Assembly (NCBI GenBank): GCA_040954595.2
Contig: CM082597.2
Span: forward strand, 1,798,001 to 1,862,000
DNA: 64,000 bases
Direction: 5' to 3'
DNA from: Balanoglossus misakiensis
Lineage: Eukaryota > Hemichordata
The notes under the pieces: generated by a model
Databases searched by the model: none
Told to the model about the DNA's origin: nothing
The model's input: only the letters and a program-made list of their open reading frames with translations
Position numbers and translations under genes: made by a program
In this document: piece by piece, positions 44,501 to 50,801 of the stretch
How the letters are laid out: each line of letters starts with the position of its first letter
Position numbering within the stretch: the stretch's first letter is position 1

Positions 44501-44974
44501 AAACTGTACCACGCAGACAATGTAGAAGCATGGGTTTAGTGTTTGCTTACTGTAGAAATGAATCCATGCACGATAGTAAACACCATTTCCCAAATAATCA
44601 AAACCCAAGGTCGTACACACTTAACACTGGTACAGTTTTCAGGGGGATATAGCGAAAACAGAGTTGAGTGACGCCAGGTATTATCCAAGCTAGGGTTTGT
44701 ACAGAGAAATTCACCAAAATGTCTCAGAGGCGTGTCTAGGAACTTTGGGAAAAGTAAAAGATGTTCATTTCACATGCTAAGATATTGTGCAACGTCGCGG
44801 CCATATTGAGTGCAACCTACAACCTACAGGACTACATACAGAAAGTGGTGGTCTCAGACAAGGGACGTGTGCTTTCTACAAAACTTGCAATTCTTGACAC
44901 TTACCATGCACTAGCTGCACTGTCCTGGCCGTGTAAATGAGTAGAAAAATAAATAATTTCTGTAAATGACGCAT
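1..44974 (-). CDS. Giant secreted cysteine-rich repeat protein, ephrin-receptor-like/GCC2-GCC3 type (5' part; 85 exons; continues off left edge)
   Basis: I chained 85 exons on the minus strand, from a signal-peptide exon (start ATG at 44974) to an exon ending at 70. Exon lengths and intron phases agree at every junction, giving 19,328 coding bases, about 6,442 residues, with no stop. All introns are GT-AG except one GC-AG. The protein is almost entirely a cysteine-rich unit of roughly 45-50 residues, of the form GYYCP.GT..P..CP.GTF.N.TG....C..C..G.YC. This resembles the ephrin-receptor-like (GCC2/GCC3) family known from many extracellular proteins. N-glycosylation sequons such as NNLTG recur. 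A leader peptide implies secretion or surface display. The C-terminus, including any membrane anchor, lies beyond the window. Sixty-six of the 85 introns are phase 1, so most exons are symmetrical. Function is not recognised; a structural extracellular role is only inference. Segment entries below give exon coordinates. Confidence 0.9.
70..621 (-). CDS. Giant gene exons 84-85: start of super-repeat copy G (gene continues off window)
   Basis: Exons are 463-621 and 70-301. Exon 84 ends copy F (GYYCPPGQVTPTPGDY) and begins copy G with YQDEMGQSSCDEC. Exon 85 continues with FCDNTLAPVTGLFNASC and YYCPAGTTRANEYPCPSGTF, in the same order as the other copies. Exon 85 ends in phase 2 at a GTATGT donor (69-68), so at least one more exon lies to the left of the window. 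Confidence 0.9.
756..3876 (-). CDS. Giant gene exons 77-83: super-repeat copy F
   Basis: Exons are 3388-3876, 3085-3240, 2720-2968, 2455-2607, 1537-2234, 1262-1412 and 756-953. Exon 77 has the end of copy E and the copy F marker YQNTAGEWTCK, in which the usual DE is replaced by NT, then YYCPNGTEYAEQYPC and GTFNNLTG. FCRVGATTTTPSQGVDAD follows, split over an exon junction. GTGLDWQSCPAGTYG and SGADKPNPTMINE sit in the 698-base exon 81, which merges several exons found separate in other copies. Introns after exons 81 (phase 0) and 82 (phase 1) remain in frame. Confidence 0.9.
4115..8029 (-). CDS. Giant gene exons 66-76: super-repeat copy E
   Basis: Exons are 7808-8029, 7562-7672, 7169-7405, 6767-7054, 6511-6646, 6226-6382, 5837-6017, 5540-5662, 5108-5324, 4635-4813 and 4115-4294. 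The marker is YQDEIGQWECK with CDNSVDPVV. It is followed by FCRRGAEGAAPDQLGDAN, GTGLNWQPCPAGTYS, SGVDRPNPNTDATN and GVGGVCPRGYYCP. The acceptor of exon 75 is GAACAG (exon starts at 4813), which is required to keep frame as CSEGWYCIEGA. A MITE lies in the intron between exons 75 and 76. Confidence 0.9.
4375..4586. mobile_element. Palindromic MITE, copy 1 (TA-flanked)
   Basis: The 212-base element has terminal inverted repeats that start TACTGTAAAACACTTTATTT and end with the reverse complement, and a TA at each end that fits a TA target duplication as in Tc1/mariner-type MITEs. The interior is rich in TTCGCG. It lies in the intron between giant gene exons 75 and 76. A second copy at 39,801-40,003 is highly similar. 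Confidence 0.85.
8267..12039 (-). CDS. Giant gene exons 56-65: super-repeat copy D
   Basis: Exons are 11506-12039, 11255-11392, 10848-11037, 10476-10657, 10109-10333, 9649-9921, 9255-9518, 8871-9032, 8554-8706 and 8267-8446. Exon 56 contains the end of copy C (ASDSTPNDNITG) and then the copy D marker, YQDEEAQSECK with CDNTMDIVI. It is followed by YYCRQYANISTPNQGYDAN, GTGRNWTACPAGTYG, NKPNPTPTNASVC and GIGGICPPGYYCP. The marker start is about 11.69 kb in genomic coordinates. Confidence 0.9.
12186..15177 (-). CDS. Giant gene exons 47-55: super-repeat copy C (contains a GC-AG intron)
   Basis: Exons are 14836-15177, 14537-14665, 14266-14412, 13910-14107, 13570-13765, 13233-13438, 12860-13099, 12493-12696 and 12186-12353. 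Markers are YQDEAGKWTCK with CDNSLGVVV, then FYCRQYANISTPNLGYDAD, GTGMDWQSCPRGTYS, and FGVDRPTPNADSN. The donor after exon 49 is GAAG|GCAAGT, a GC donor with otherwise perfect consensus, and the next exon begins in phase at GDCSPGYYCPEG. The RQYANISTPN block is identical to that of copy D. Confidence 0.9.
15296..18768 (-). CDS. Giant gene exons 36-46: super-repeat copy B
   Basis: Exons are 18607-18768, 18317-18484, 17850-18083, 17575-17733, 17302-17453, 17001-17145, 16688-16834, 16443-16544, 16147-16323, 15758-16009 and 15296-15598. The marker reads YQDEIGQFECK with CDNTMDPVVLYN. Then come FCTIGSNSSTPDFDT, GTGLDWQSCPAGTYSDVEG, SGVDRPDPSANN and RGVGGICPLGHYC. Copy B has the most finely divided exons, one unit or less per exon. 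Exon 43 (16443-16544) is short and has the odd CACPEQSFFRG in place of a GYYCP core. Confidence 0.9.
18980..22109 (-). CDS. Giant gene exons 30-35: super-repeat copy A
   Basis: Exons are 21205-22109, 20810-21047, 20418-20660, 20083-20247, 19637-19864 and 18980-19276. Diagnostic blocks occur in order. TYQDEIAQASC with CDNTMEPVV comes first, then YYCP.GTRYAYEF. FCRRYAVEATPDQ leads into NICPVGFFCPEGT. GTGIDLKSCPRGTYS comes next, then YGIDRTNPDGDN, then PCPTGHYCPEGTEY with GTFNNMTG. Exon 30 is 905 bases and carries about five units that in other copies are spread over several exons. The intron after exon 30 is phase 0, as is the one at the equivalent place in copy B (after 17302). Confidence 0.9.
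22281..23860 (-). CDS. Giant gene exons 26-29: tail of the first recognisable super-repeat copy
   Basis: Exons are 23685-23860, 23187-23448, 22661-22941 and 22281-22520. From CPRGTFNNLTE in exon 27 onward, the order of units matches the last third of each downstream super-repeat. A GLDWPT unit is followed by GG.C.AGEYCP, a GMYC unit, then ADPTDGVTG, and finally GYYCPDGQAVPNPNDY. That last block leads into the YQDE marker of the next exon. The coding distance from this GTFNNLT to its equivalent in exon 33 is about 2.08 kb, the same as the spacing of complete copies, so this is a truncated or diverged first copy. Confidence 0.85.
24057..25542 (-). CDS. Giant gene exon 25: 1,486-base multi-repeat exon
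   Basis: This is the largest exon of the gene and encodes about 495 residues without an intron. It has roughly ten cysteine-rich units, where comparable units elsewhere are split by introns every 150-250 bases. It begins after a TTTAG acceptor with GAGSIEACPQCDPGFYC and ends at CPPGTY before a GTCAGT donor (phase 2). The units are irregular: one lacks the usual GYYCP and reads GYWSRRGAQQEGPFGD. The unbroken frame suggests loss of ancestral introns in this stretch. Confidence 0.9.
25803..29293 (-). CDS. Giant gene exons 15-24: transition repeats
   Basis: Exons are 28952-29293, 28614-28811, 28211-28417, 27924-28061, 27605-27769, 27249-27398, 26887-27121, 26579-26718, 26214-26431 and 25803-25995. 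From here the units adopt the GHYCP.G / GYYCP.GT core followed by CP.GTY and a C..C pair. Exon 21 includes a longer spacer (TYMPYGEDSNGVVIGEP) between cysteines. The donor after 28211 is GTTCGT, which is weak but in frame with the next exon. The exon at 26887-27121 ends in phase 2, which is needed to join QIG to HYCDNVTT. No higher-order copy number can be assigned here by eye. Confidence 0.85.
27466..27508. repeat. CA-rich microsatellite
   Basis: CACACACA runs interrupted by ACAT/ATAC units in the intron between giant gene exons 19 and 20. Confidence 0.85.
29465..34202 (-). CDS. Giant gene exons 3-14: N-terminal cysteine-rich repeats
   Basis: Exons in transcript order are 34115-34202, 33667-33895, 33221-33353, 32891-33024, 32577-32774, 32186-32296, 31715-31930, 31324-31470, 30950-31121, 30391-30669, 29921-30049 and 29465-29649. 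The units here differ from the downstream ones: they read roughly CPAG..CP.....P..C..GTYS..G...C..C, with short spacing and few GYYCP.GT cores. Two donors are weak (GTTTGT after the exon ending at 31715; GTAAGT elsewhere in most cases). I count about one unit per exon, with some exons holding two or three. This looks like an N-terminal subfamily of the ephrin-receptor-like repeat, without the higher-order periodicity seen later. Confidence 0.85.
35518..35588. repeat. TCTA tetranucleotide microsatellite
   Basis: About 15 TCTA units preceded by mixed CAAT/CTAT units, in giant gene intron 2. Confidence 0.95.
37929..38091. mobile_element. Degenerate inverted-repeat element (ACCTGTCTAAA family)
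   Basis: The left end AACCTGTCTAAACCGAACACC is matched by the reverse complement of the right end, which holds AAACCTGTCTAAATGGAACC. A related arm with ACCTGTCTAAACTGAACCC occurs alone at 46,251-46,287. This looks like a second non-autonomous inverted-repeat family. I cannot define target-site duplications. Confidence 0.55.
39801..40003. mobile_element. Palindromic MITE, copy 2
   Basis: About 203 bases with the same termini (TACTGTAAAACAC and GTGTTTTACAGTA) and the same internal order as copy 1, in the same orientation. Several CpG positions of copy 1 are TpG here, which is typical decay of methylated CpG. It lies in giant gene intron 2. Confidence 0.85.
41669..41750 (-). CDS. Giant gene exon 2: first cysteine-rich segment
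   Basis: This isolated 82-base exon has a TTTTCCAG acceptor and a GTAAGT donor. It encodes GQCSASCSAGEYYDTDSD and then KCLDCPAGYY, which is the same cysteine grammar as the rest of the protein. It enters in phase 1 from the signal-peptide exon and leaves in phase 2, matching exon 3 (34115-34202), which resumes with CLGGSSAMEPCPAGT. Conserved frame and motif in the middle of 10 kb of non-coding DNA support it. Confidence 0.85.
41751..44904 (-). other. Giant gene intron 1 (3.15 kb)
   Basis: This intron separates the signal-peptide exon from exon 2. I see no convincing coding sequence in it. A 114-residue open frame on the minus strand at 42024-42368 has no recognisable domain and no clear splice sites. 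A 12-base run of C lies at 44381-44392. The sequence is otherwise AT-rich with A/T runs. Confidence 0.75.
44905..44974 (-). CDS. Giant gene exon 1: signal peptide
   Basis: The exon starts with ATG at 44974 and encodes 23 residues plus one base, ending at a GTAAGT donor (44904-44903). The peptide begins MRHLQKLFIFLLIYTA, a basic start followed by a hydrophobic core, typical of a secretory signal peptide. The phase-1 end joins to exon 2 to make GQCSASC, so cleavage probably falls near the junction. I see no in-frame ATG immediately upstream. This is the best candidate for the true N-terminus of the giant protein, although it lies 3.15 kb from exon 2 and an alternative first exon cannot be excluded. 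Confidence 0.75.
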
Positions 44975-45064
44975 ATTTCTTCAATGAAGTTCTTCAAAAC
45001 TTTCACAACTCGCTCGCTTGTACACACATCGACGTGGTGGGAACTTCTCCCGATAAAACGTCCT

Positions 45065-45082
45065 GGGATTATAAATTTACAG
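45065..45082 (-). promoter_or_regulatory. Possible TATA-like element upstream of the giant gene
   Basis: On the minus strand an AAATTTATAATCCC stretch lies about 95 bases upstream of the giant gene ATG. It would put a start site near 45,040. No other core element is obvious, so this is a weak suggestion based on position and a TTTATAA match only. Confidence 0.25.
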
Positions 45083-46250
45083 TTATTCCACTGAAGGCAT
45101 GGTGGTCATATATTCATCGACCAGCGACGAAGGCATATGGACGGAATAATCACTCAAAACAGCCAAGAATCTCGCAAGTTCTTCAGACCTTCTCGATCGT
45201 CAATCGATGGCCGTTTACTATTTCACGCTAAGACGCACCTACTTAATTATTCATGAGCTGAGCTGGTTGAATGAATACATTTGCATGACACAGGGCTGAC
45301 GCCGTTGCCATGACATTTCATTCAACAAAGTACGTACTGTCCTGCTTTGAACTGAAAGTGTTAAGTGAATTTGCGTGGCGGACATGGCAGTGAACGTCGA
45401 CCTTTTGTTTTACGTGGGAATCGCTTTGTTTACAGAAAAAAGCAACTCTCCACAAAGCACTTACCGCCGCACGTCCCTACTGTGGCCACTTGTACTTTAC
45501 GTGATTTTTTATGCAATTTTGCAAATCGATTTTAGCCATGTGAAAATTTACTTTTTATTTATCAGCAGATATTTTTTAACAAGAGTAAACTATCGGCAGA
45601 AAACCAGGCCCAATGCAGACCCACGGTCCCTCTAATACACGGACTAAGGGTGGGCCAAAAAAGTGTTGTTTCCTTATTTTTTTACCCCCCCCCCCTCCCC
45701 AAAATGTAGGCCTACAAGCGGAAATACTTCGACGCAGAGACCGGACATCGCCCGACAACTCGTCAACACCAACGTCAGCAAATCCTATTTGCATAACAAA
45801 CTGCTATTGTTTAATTATTTTTTTATCACGGACCGATAAGGAAACTGAATGACGTCAAAATCCAAGTGCGTTAGAAAATTGATCATATCAACGGACATTG
45901 CAATGCTTTCAAGTTTCTACTTGGCCTAAACTTTACTGTCAGTGCAGATCTTTCGAGTTCACGAAATTAGAATTTTATTTGAGAAGAAAACACGCAGTAA
46001 ATTTACGTTCACATCCGTCAGTTATGTTCTCCAGACAAATATATTGTTTGACTTCACATAAATTCTGTGGGCAGTCGTTGATGATAATGGTTAAAAAGTA
46101 TGTGTAAACAAAAAAAAATACCGCTTGGTCCCAACCTGACCAGGCCGCCCTCTACAATTTCTCCTGGTCATCTATGGTCGATGTCCTCCACGAAATTTCA
46201 ATATCAGCTTACCCCAATTCATGAACTTTCGAGAAAAAATAATCACCTAC

Positions 46251-46287
46251 AGTAAAACCTGTCTAAACTGAACCCTGTCTAATCTGG
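46251..46287. repeat. Solo arm of the ACCTGTCTAAA inverted-repeat family
   Basis: This matches the reverse complement of 38,053-38,095 with only a few differences. No second arm is visible nearby. Confidence 0.55.
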
Positions 46288-46560
46288 AAAAAATATAGGC
46301 ATTATTTTAACCTGGCGCAACTTGCAAGTTAAACAACCACCTGTTGGATTCACACGATGATTAACAATAAAGAAATTATATTGTGAATTCAATGATTAAA
46401 TTACTTACATTGCATTACACATTACACTACGTTACGATACTATAATTACATGTATATTACGTTACATTCGCTGCTTCGGAAAGAATTCCAAATTCGTACT
46501 GTTGTGACGTTGAGGTCGCCATTCCGACAAAATCGCTTCTGATGATTGACAGCCCCATGT

Positions 46561-46566
46561 GTCTCT

Positions 46567-46617
<51 letters not shown>

Positions 46618-46634
46618 GAGCCCACCCAGGGACG
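46561..46634 (+). tRNA. tRNA-Asn (anticodon GTT)
   Basis: The 74-base gene folds as a standard cloverleaf. The acceptor stem GTCTCTG pairs perfectly with CAGGGAC, followed by discriminator G. The anticodon loop is CTGTTAA, with anticodon GTT. The T arm GGTGG/CCACC closes the TTCGAGC loop. The internal polymerase III A box (TGGCGCAATCGG) and B box (GGTTCGAGCCC) match consensus. A TTTTT run about 8 bases downstream of the gene can serve as terminator. There is no intron and CCA is not encoded, as expected for a eukaryotic nuclear tRNA. Confidence 0.97.
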
Positions 46635-48693
46635 CTAATATTTTTCTTGAAAAGTTTAACATCCACCATTGTTTTTATTTCTAACTCAGTCAACTTGTCG
46701 ACGGCAGAATTTTTTAAGAAAACGATCAACAATTTTATTGTGAATGCCAAAGTCTAAATTGTGAGCTTCAAACATTTTTTTTTATATTTGAAAATGACAA
46801 TTCACAGAGTACTAACTGAATGATCAACATGAAACCATAACTTAAAAACATGCATTGCGTCCATATGTGCATGTATTTCAAACTTATCTAACAGCAAGAT
46901 TTGTACTATGCTTCTACGGGTTATCAAATTTTCTCTGTGAAACAAGAAATTTTACTGCATTGTACCAGTACAGAACATGTATACACATGTATTATTTAAA
47001 GTGTTTTTTTTTGTGTCATGCGTCTTCTTTTGAAATATTCAGCTTATGGTTTTATCTATCAAGGTATCAAGGTTTCAATGCGGCGCCATCGTGTAACCTT
47101 GCTAGCGTGTTACTGAAAGGTCGAGGTTTCAAGTCTTTTTTTTATGTCAATAGGAGATACGAGGGTCAAACCCAGTCCCTGGCCTCGTTTGCCCGAACGA
47201 CTATCTTGTCTGATAAGATATTGACAAATTCATTCATTGATATTTCAGTAACAAGGTCAGTGGCTGGGATACACTGTTTAATTTGACCCCAAAAATACGT
47301 TGATATTAATTATGTGAAGTTGGATTTCTCAAGAATATAATAATTAATATTATAGGTAACTGGAATTCATCTCGATCGACATAAGTCATAGAAAAATTAC
47401 ATCGTTTGATTATAAGTTATAAGTCTATAAATAAGAAGAACACATTTTACGTTTGCAAATTAAAAGTAAACGATTGTTGATATATTAAAATTTGTATACA
47501 GGCATGTGTGGTTCTCTATACATGTTAGTGGCATGATGTAACGTTGCAAATTGGCCCATAGAAGTTGGTCTTTATACAGGTAGTACATTTGTACCTGGTG
47601 GGGGTACTCCCATGCGCAACCAACATGCGCAATGTAAAAAGTAAAGCATGCTCGAGCTAGGCCAATAAGTCCTTCGACTATATCAGTGCAGAGAACGAGC
47701 TAACAAAGAACGAACTTGGTAACAAGAAATCAAACTAAAGGTATTTATCTATTTTCTTGTTTTTAGTCATTTTCCAGTCGTATACTAAGATCAAAAGCGG
47801 TGAGTTGTAGGCATGATCGCTTGCGCTTATGTTGGATTTGAGGTGAAAGGGGTATAGGCCTACTAAGATATTATTTGACATTTGACAATACATGTATTTT
47901 ACGTCGAACATGTCATGTGCGTACAACTGGTCAGAAATGGCCTACAAATCATCGTTTCATTCATGAAAACATAGAACAGTTCAAGGGTCGCGTGACCTGG
48001 TCTAAACTCGCCGTTCGTCCGCAAACTTCATAAATCACGAGACACAGACGGCAGACTACAGAAATCTTTGAGTTTGAAACACGCGGTGGACGTTTTACAA
48101 ATATAAAATAATATCAATATCAAATCCACGTAATTTTTCTATCGTTCTATCTTTGAAGTTGACCGGACGACGGGTTTTATGAAAATTCAAAATGTACTAA
48201 AATTTTGAGTTGATAAGTTTGTCGCTTTTACAAAACTCGGTTGCACACCATGGTTCAAGATGTGTCTTGTCCTCTTTGCCTTCTACTCCCTACATATATA
48301 TAATTCATATATACCGGCAAAATTGCCAACAACTGAAGCCCAGACTAACAGCCCGTGATTATTTTATGTGCTCATGCTCATGCCAAATTTAGAAAGAAAT
48401 TGGTTACACAGGTCTGCAGTGTGCACACAATTTTTAAGTGTCGATATCGATGACCTAAATCGATCGTATCAAAGGTTGGCTGAGGCCAGACACTGCATGC
48501 TGAAGCCTGCGTTCATCCTCCAAATGGCGAGATCTGTCGCTAAGCAACGGTAGACTGGTCGGCGCACTTCAGTGAGCGTACATCCATAGGGCATTCACAA
48601 TGTAAATTGATTGATATCCATACTCGCATTCATTCTCTCACACTTCCAGCCCTTATCGAACTTACATTGCTTATTCCATTCCCCATATACAGA
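46635..48693. other. Intergenic spacer between tRNA-Asn and methyltransferase gene 1
   Basis: This begins with the tRNA terminator T-run (about 46,642-46,646). The rest is AT-rich and I see no domain-bearing frame. The last bases before the methyltransferase ATG (CCATATACAG, ending 48,692) look like a splice acceptor. An untranslated first exon of that gene may therefore lie in this spacer; I could not place it confidently. Confidence 0.55.
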
Positions 48694-50238
48694 ATGGATG
48701 ACACAGGTCCAACTACCACTAAACCAAATCCAGATGAGTTTCCATCGGCTGATAGTTATTTGCAGCATTATTATTCGTCAATCGACGGACCACCAGAGGA
48801 ACAAGGAATCAACGTCTTCCTGTTTCAACACCTCCATCGGATATTTCACAAAGGTATGCCTTTTTTGCTTCAAATGTTAATTGATAAAAGGGATATACTT
48901 ACAGAGCCGAAGGAGCGGAACTTGAACTTTGCTACAGACACTTTGGAATCGTTTCGGGATTTCCAAAATAGATGAACTGTGTCAACAAGTACAGAAATCT
49001 TCACTTTCATCAGTAATTTTCATTTCCGCCACAGAGGGCGTGTCTGGCGACCGCTTGATCGACATCGGCACCGGTCCCTGCATCTATTCCTTCGTTTCAT
49101 CCTGTACAAAGTTCAGAGAAATCGTTGCCAGTGACTACGCCGAAGATAATAGAGAAGCCTTGAGAAAATGGATAGAAAATGAGCCAGGATGCTTTGATTG
49201 GAAGCCGGTCATTAAATACGTGTGCGAGCTGGAAGGACATAGGTGAGGGTTTGAGGTCAAATGTCAACTTAGTGCTCATCAATTTTGTGTGCGTTATCTT
49301 GTCTATTAGATAGGCTACACAATGTGCAAATAGAACGCAGATACAGTAACCCTCACCTCAACTCGTTTTACAAGGGTGGGAATTCTTGTCGGGGAACGCC
49401 CCAAATGGTGACCAATATAAGGTCGGAGATACAGTTAGGTTAGATTTATAACCACCCTGCAGAAACGTTAACTTGAAGCATTATTACCTCTGAAATGCAT
49501 TTGGACCTGAAAGCTCCATGTTAGGGGACTTTTTGAATATATTTCATGAGTTTTTTACATCTAAACGAGACGTATTTTTGCAATCACAATCTGGGACTAA
49601 ATTCTTTCGTTTTTATTTACCGACTTTCTATAATTCATGCCAAGCGAAAATTATCACCTTCTTCCCAGCTCGATATTTTATCAGTGAAAGTTTAATATAT
49701 ACGCAGGCATTACGAAAAATATCTATGCTAAATTACTTTGACGTCATTGGCACGAGTTAATATGATGTGTTTCACTGCAGTCTGTTTGATGATTTTTTTT
49801 TGCAGTGATGTGGAGGAGAGAGAGAAGAAGATACGATCAACCATTAAAGATGTCGTGTACTGTGACGTGCACCAGTCTAATCCAATAGCTCCAAAGGTTA
49901 TTGAACCGTTTGATTGTCTGATCACCTGTTTCTGCCTGGAAGCAACTTGTAAGACGCGTGATGATTGGATCAAAGGCCTGCGCAACATGGCCAATCTGCT
50001 AAAAGATGGCGGCACTCTGATTCAAGTGGCAATACCTCTAAAATTCTACACCGTCGACGGCAAGCGTTTCGACGGCTTCAGCGCAGACGAAGAGTTTTTG
50101 AAATCGGCTCTCCTCGAGGCCGGGTTCACCGATCTCGACTGCCATTTTCGTAAGAGAAGCGTTCAGGCAGGCAAAGACACCGATTATGAATTTACTGTCG
50201 TTTTGAAAGCAACGAAAAAAACAGTACAGAATCAATAA
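48694..50238 (+). CDS. NNMT/PNMT/INMT-family SAM-dependent methyltransferase, copy 1
   Basis: Three exons, 48694-48853, 49035-49242 and 49806-50238, join in phases 1 and 2 to give 266 residues, close to the 264 of human NNMT and with a three-exon layout like the vertebrate family. The N-terminus has YLQHYYSS and FLFQHLHRIFHKG, the family's N-terminal helices. The SAM motif I is RLIDIGTGPCIYSF (residues about 60-73). FDCLITCFCLEA and GGTLIQVAIPLKFY follow, and the C-terminal part has EAGFTDLDCHFRKRS. The family transfers methyl groups from SAM to small amines or pyridines in the cytosol; the substrate here is unknown. The ATG at 48694 is chosen because it is the first in the exon after a likely acceptor. 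It lies directly upstream of copy 2. Confidence 0.87.
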
Positions 50239-50281
50239 ATGATAGCTCGTTACGCACGCACGTATAAATGGATGTATTAAA
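50234..50281 (+). terminator. Candidate poly(A) signals of methyltransferase copy 1
   Basis: AATAAA at 50234-50239 overlaps the TAA stop codon (50236-50238). An ATTAAA variant is at 50276-50281. If the first is used, the transcript would have almost no 3' UTR. The second is more likely on distance grounds. Confidence 0.4.
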
Positions 50282-50801
50282 CTGAAAACTGTATTAATTT
50301 GTGAGAGTTGCATATGTTTAACATAATTGCACTACATGTACATATTCATGTTCCAAATTAATGCCTGATAATTTCATACTATGACTTAGGGACTGGACAG
50401 AAATTACAGGAGGGGGCTGGTGTGTTTTAATATTGCTGCATGTAGTGGCCCTTGAAATATCATTATGCAAAAAGTTACCCGCCCCCAAAGTCCTGTGGAC
50501 AAGTTAATGACCTTTCAAAAATGCCACCGTACCCCAAACAAAAATGCCCTCCCCCCCCCAAAATTTCTGTCCAATCCTTTACAGAATACAGCATGAGTTG
50601 CAGTAGTTCGCGCAAGCCCAGTTCTTTGGACGACAGCCCGATTTGCATCAGAAATCGATGACCCTCTGAGATAAGTTCGGTTGGCATACCGTCTGTCGTT
50701 CAGTCCATATCGATCGGGTCAGTGGGTGCAGTGGTCATTCAAGAGCGGGCATCATTTTTGACGACAGTTTTCACATTTGACGCGAAAGTTAGATTTCAGC
50801 G
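50239..50801. other. Spacer between the two methyltransferase genes
   Basis: The 563-base spacer contains the 3' end of copy 1 and presumably the promoter of copy 2. A poly-C tract lies around 50,552-50,561. No coding sequence is apparent. Confidence 0.6.

Larger units (their letters stand above)
44975..46560. other. Intergenic spacer between giant gene and tRNA-Asn
   Basis: This presumably holds the giant gene's promoter and 5' UTR. Open frames here, such as 86 residues on the plus strand at 45375-45635, lack domain signatures. A poly-C tract lies near 45,685-45,699. At 46,251-46,287 there is a fragment matching one arm of the inverted-repeat element at 37,929-38,091. I see no other gene. 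Confidence 0.6.

Noticed and set aside
45375-45635. 86-residue plus-strand frame near the giant gene start
   Set aside because: Short, hydrophobic by composition of T-rich DNA, no domain.
46462-46662. Minus-strand 66-residue frame with GGLEPPTFRLTAERANRL
   Set aside because: It is the antisense reading of the tRNA-Asn gene, a common false protein.
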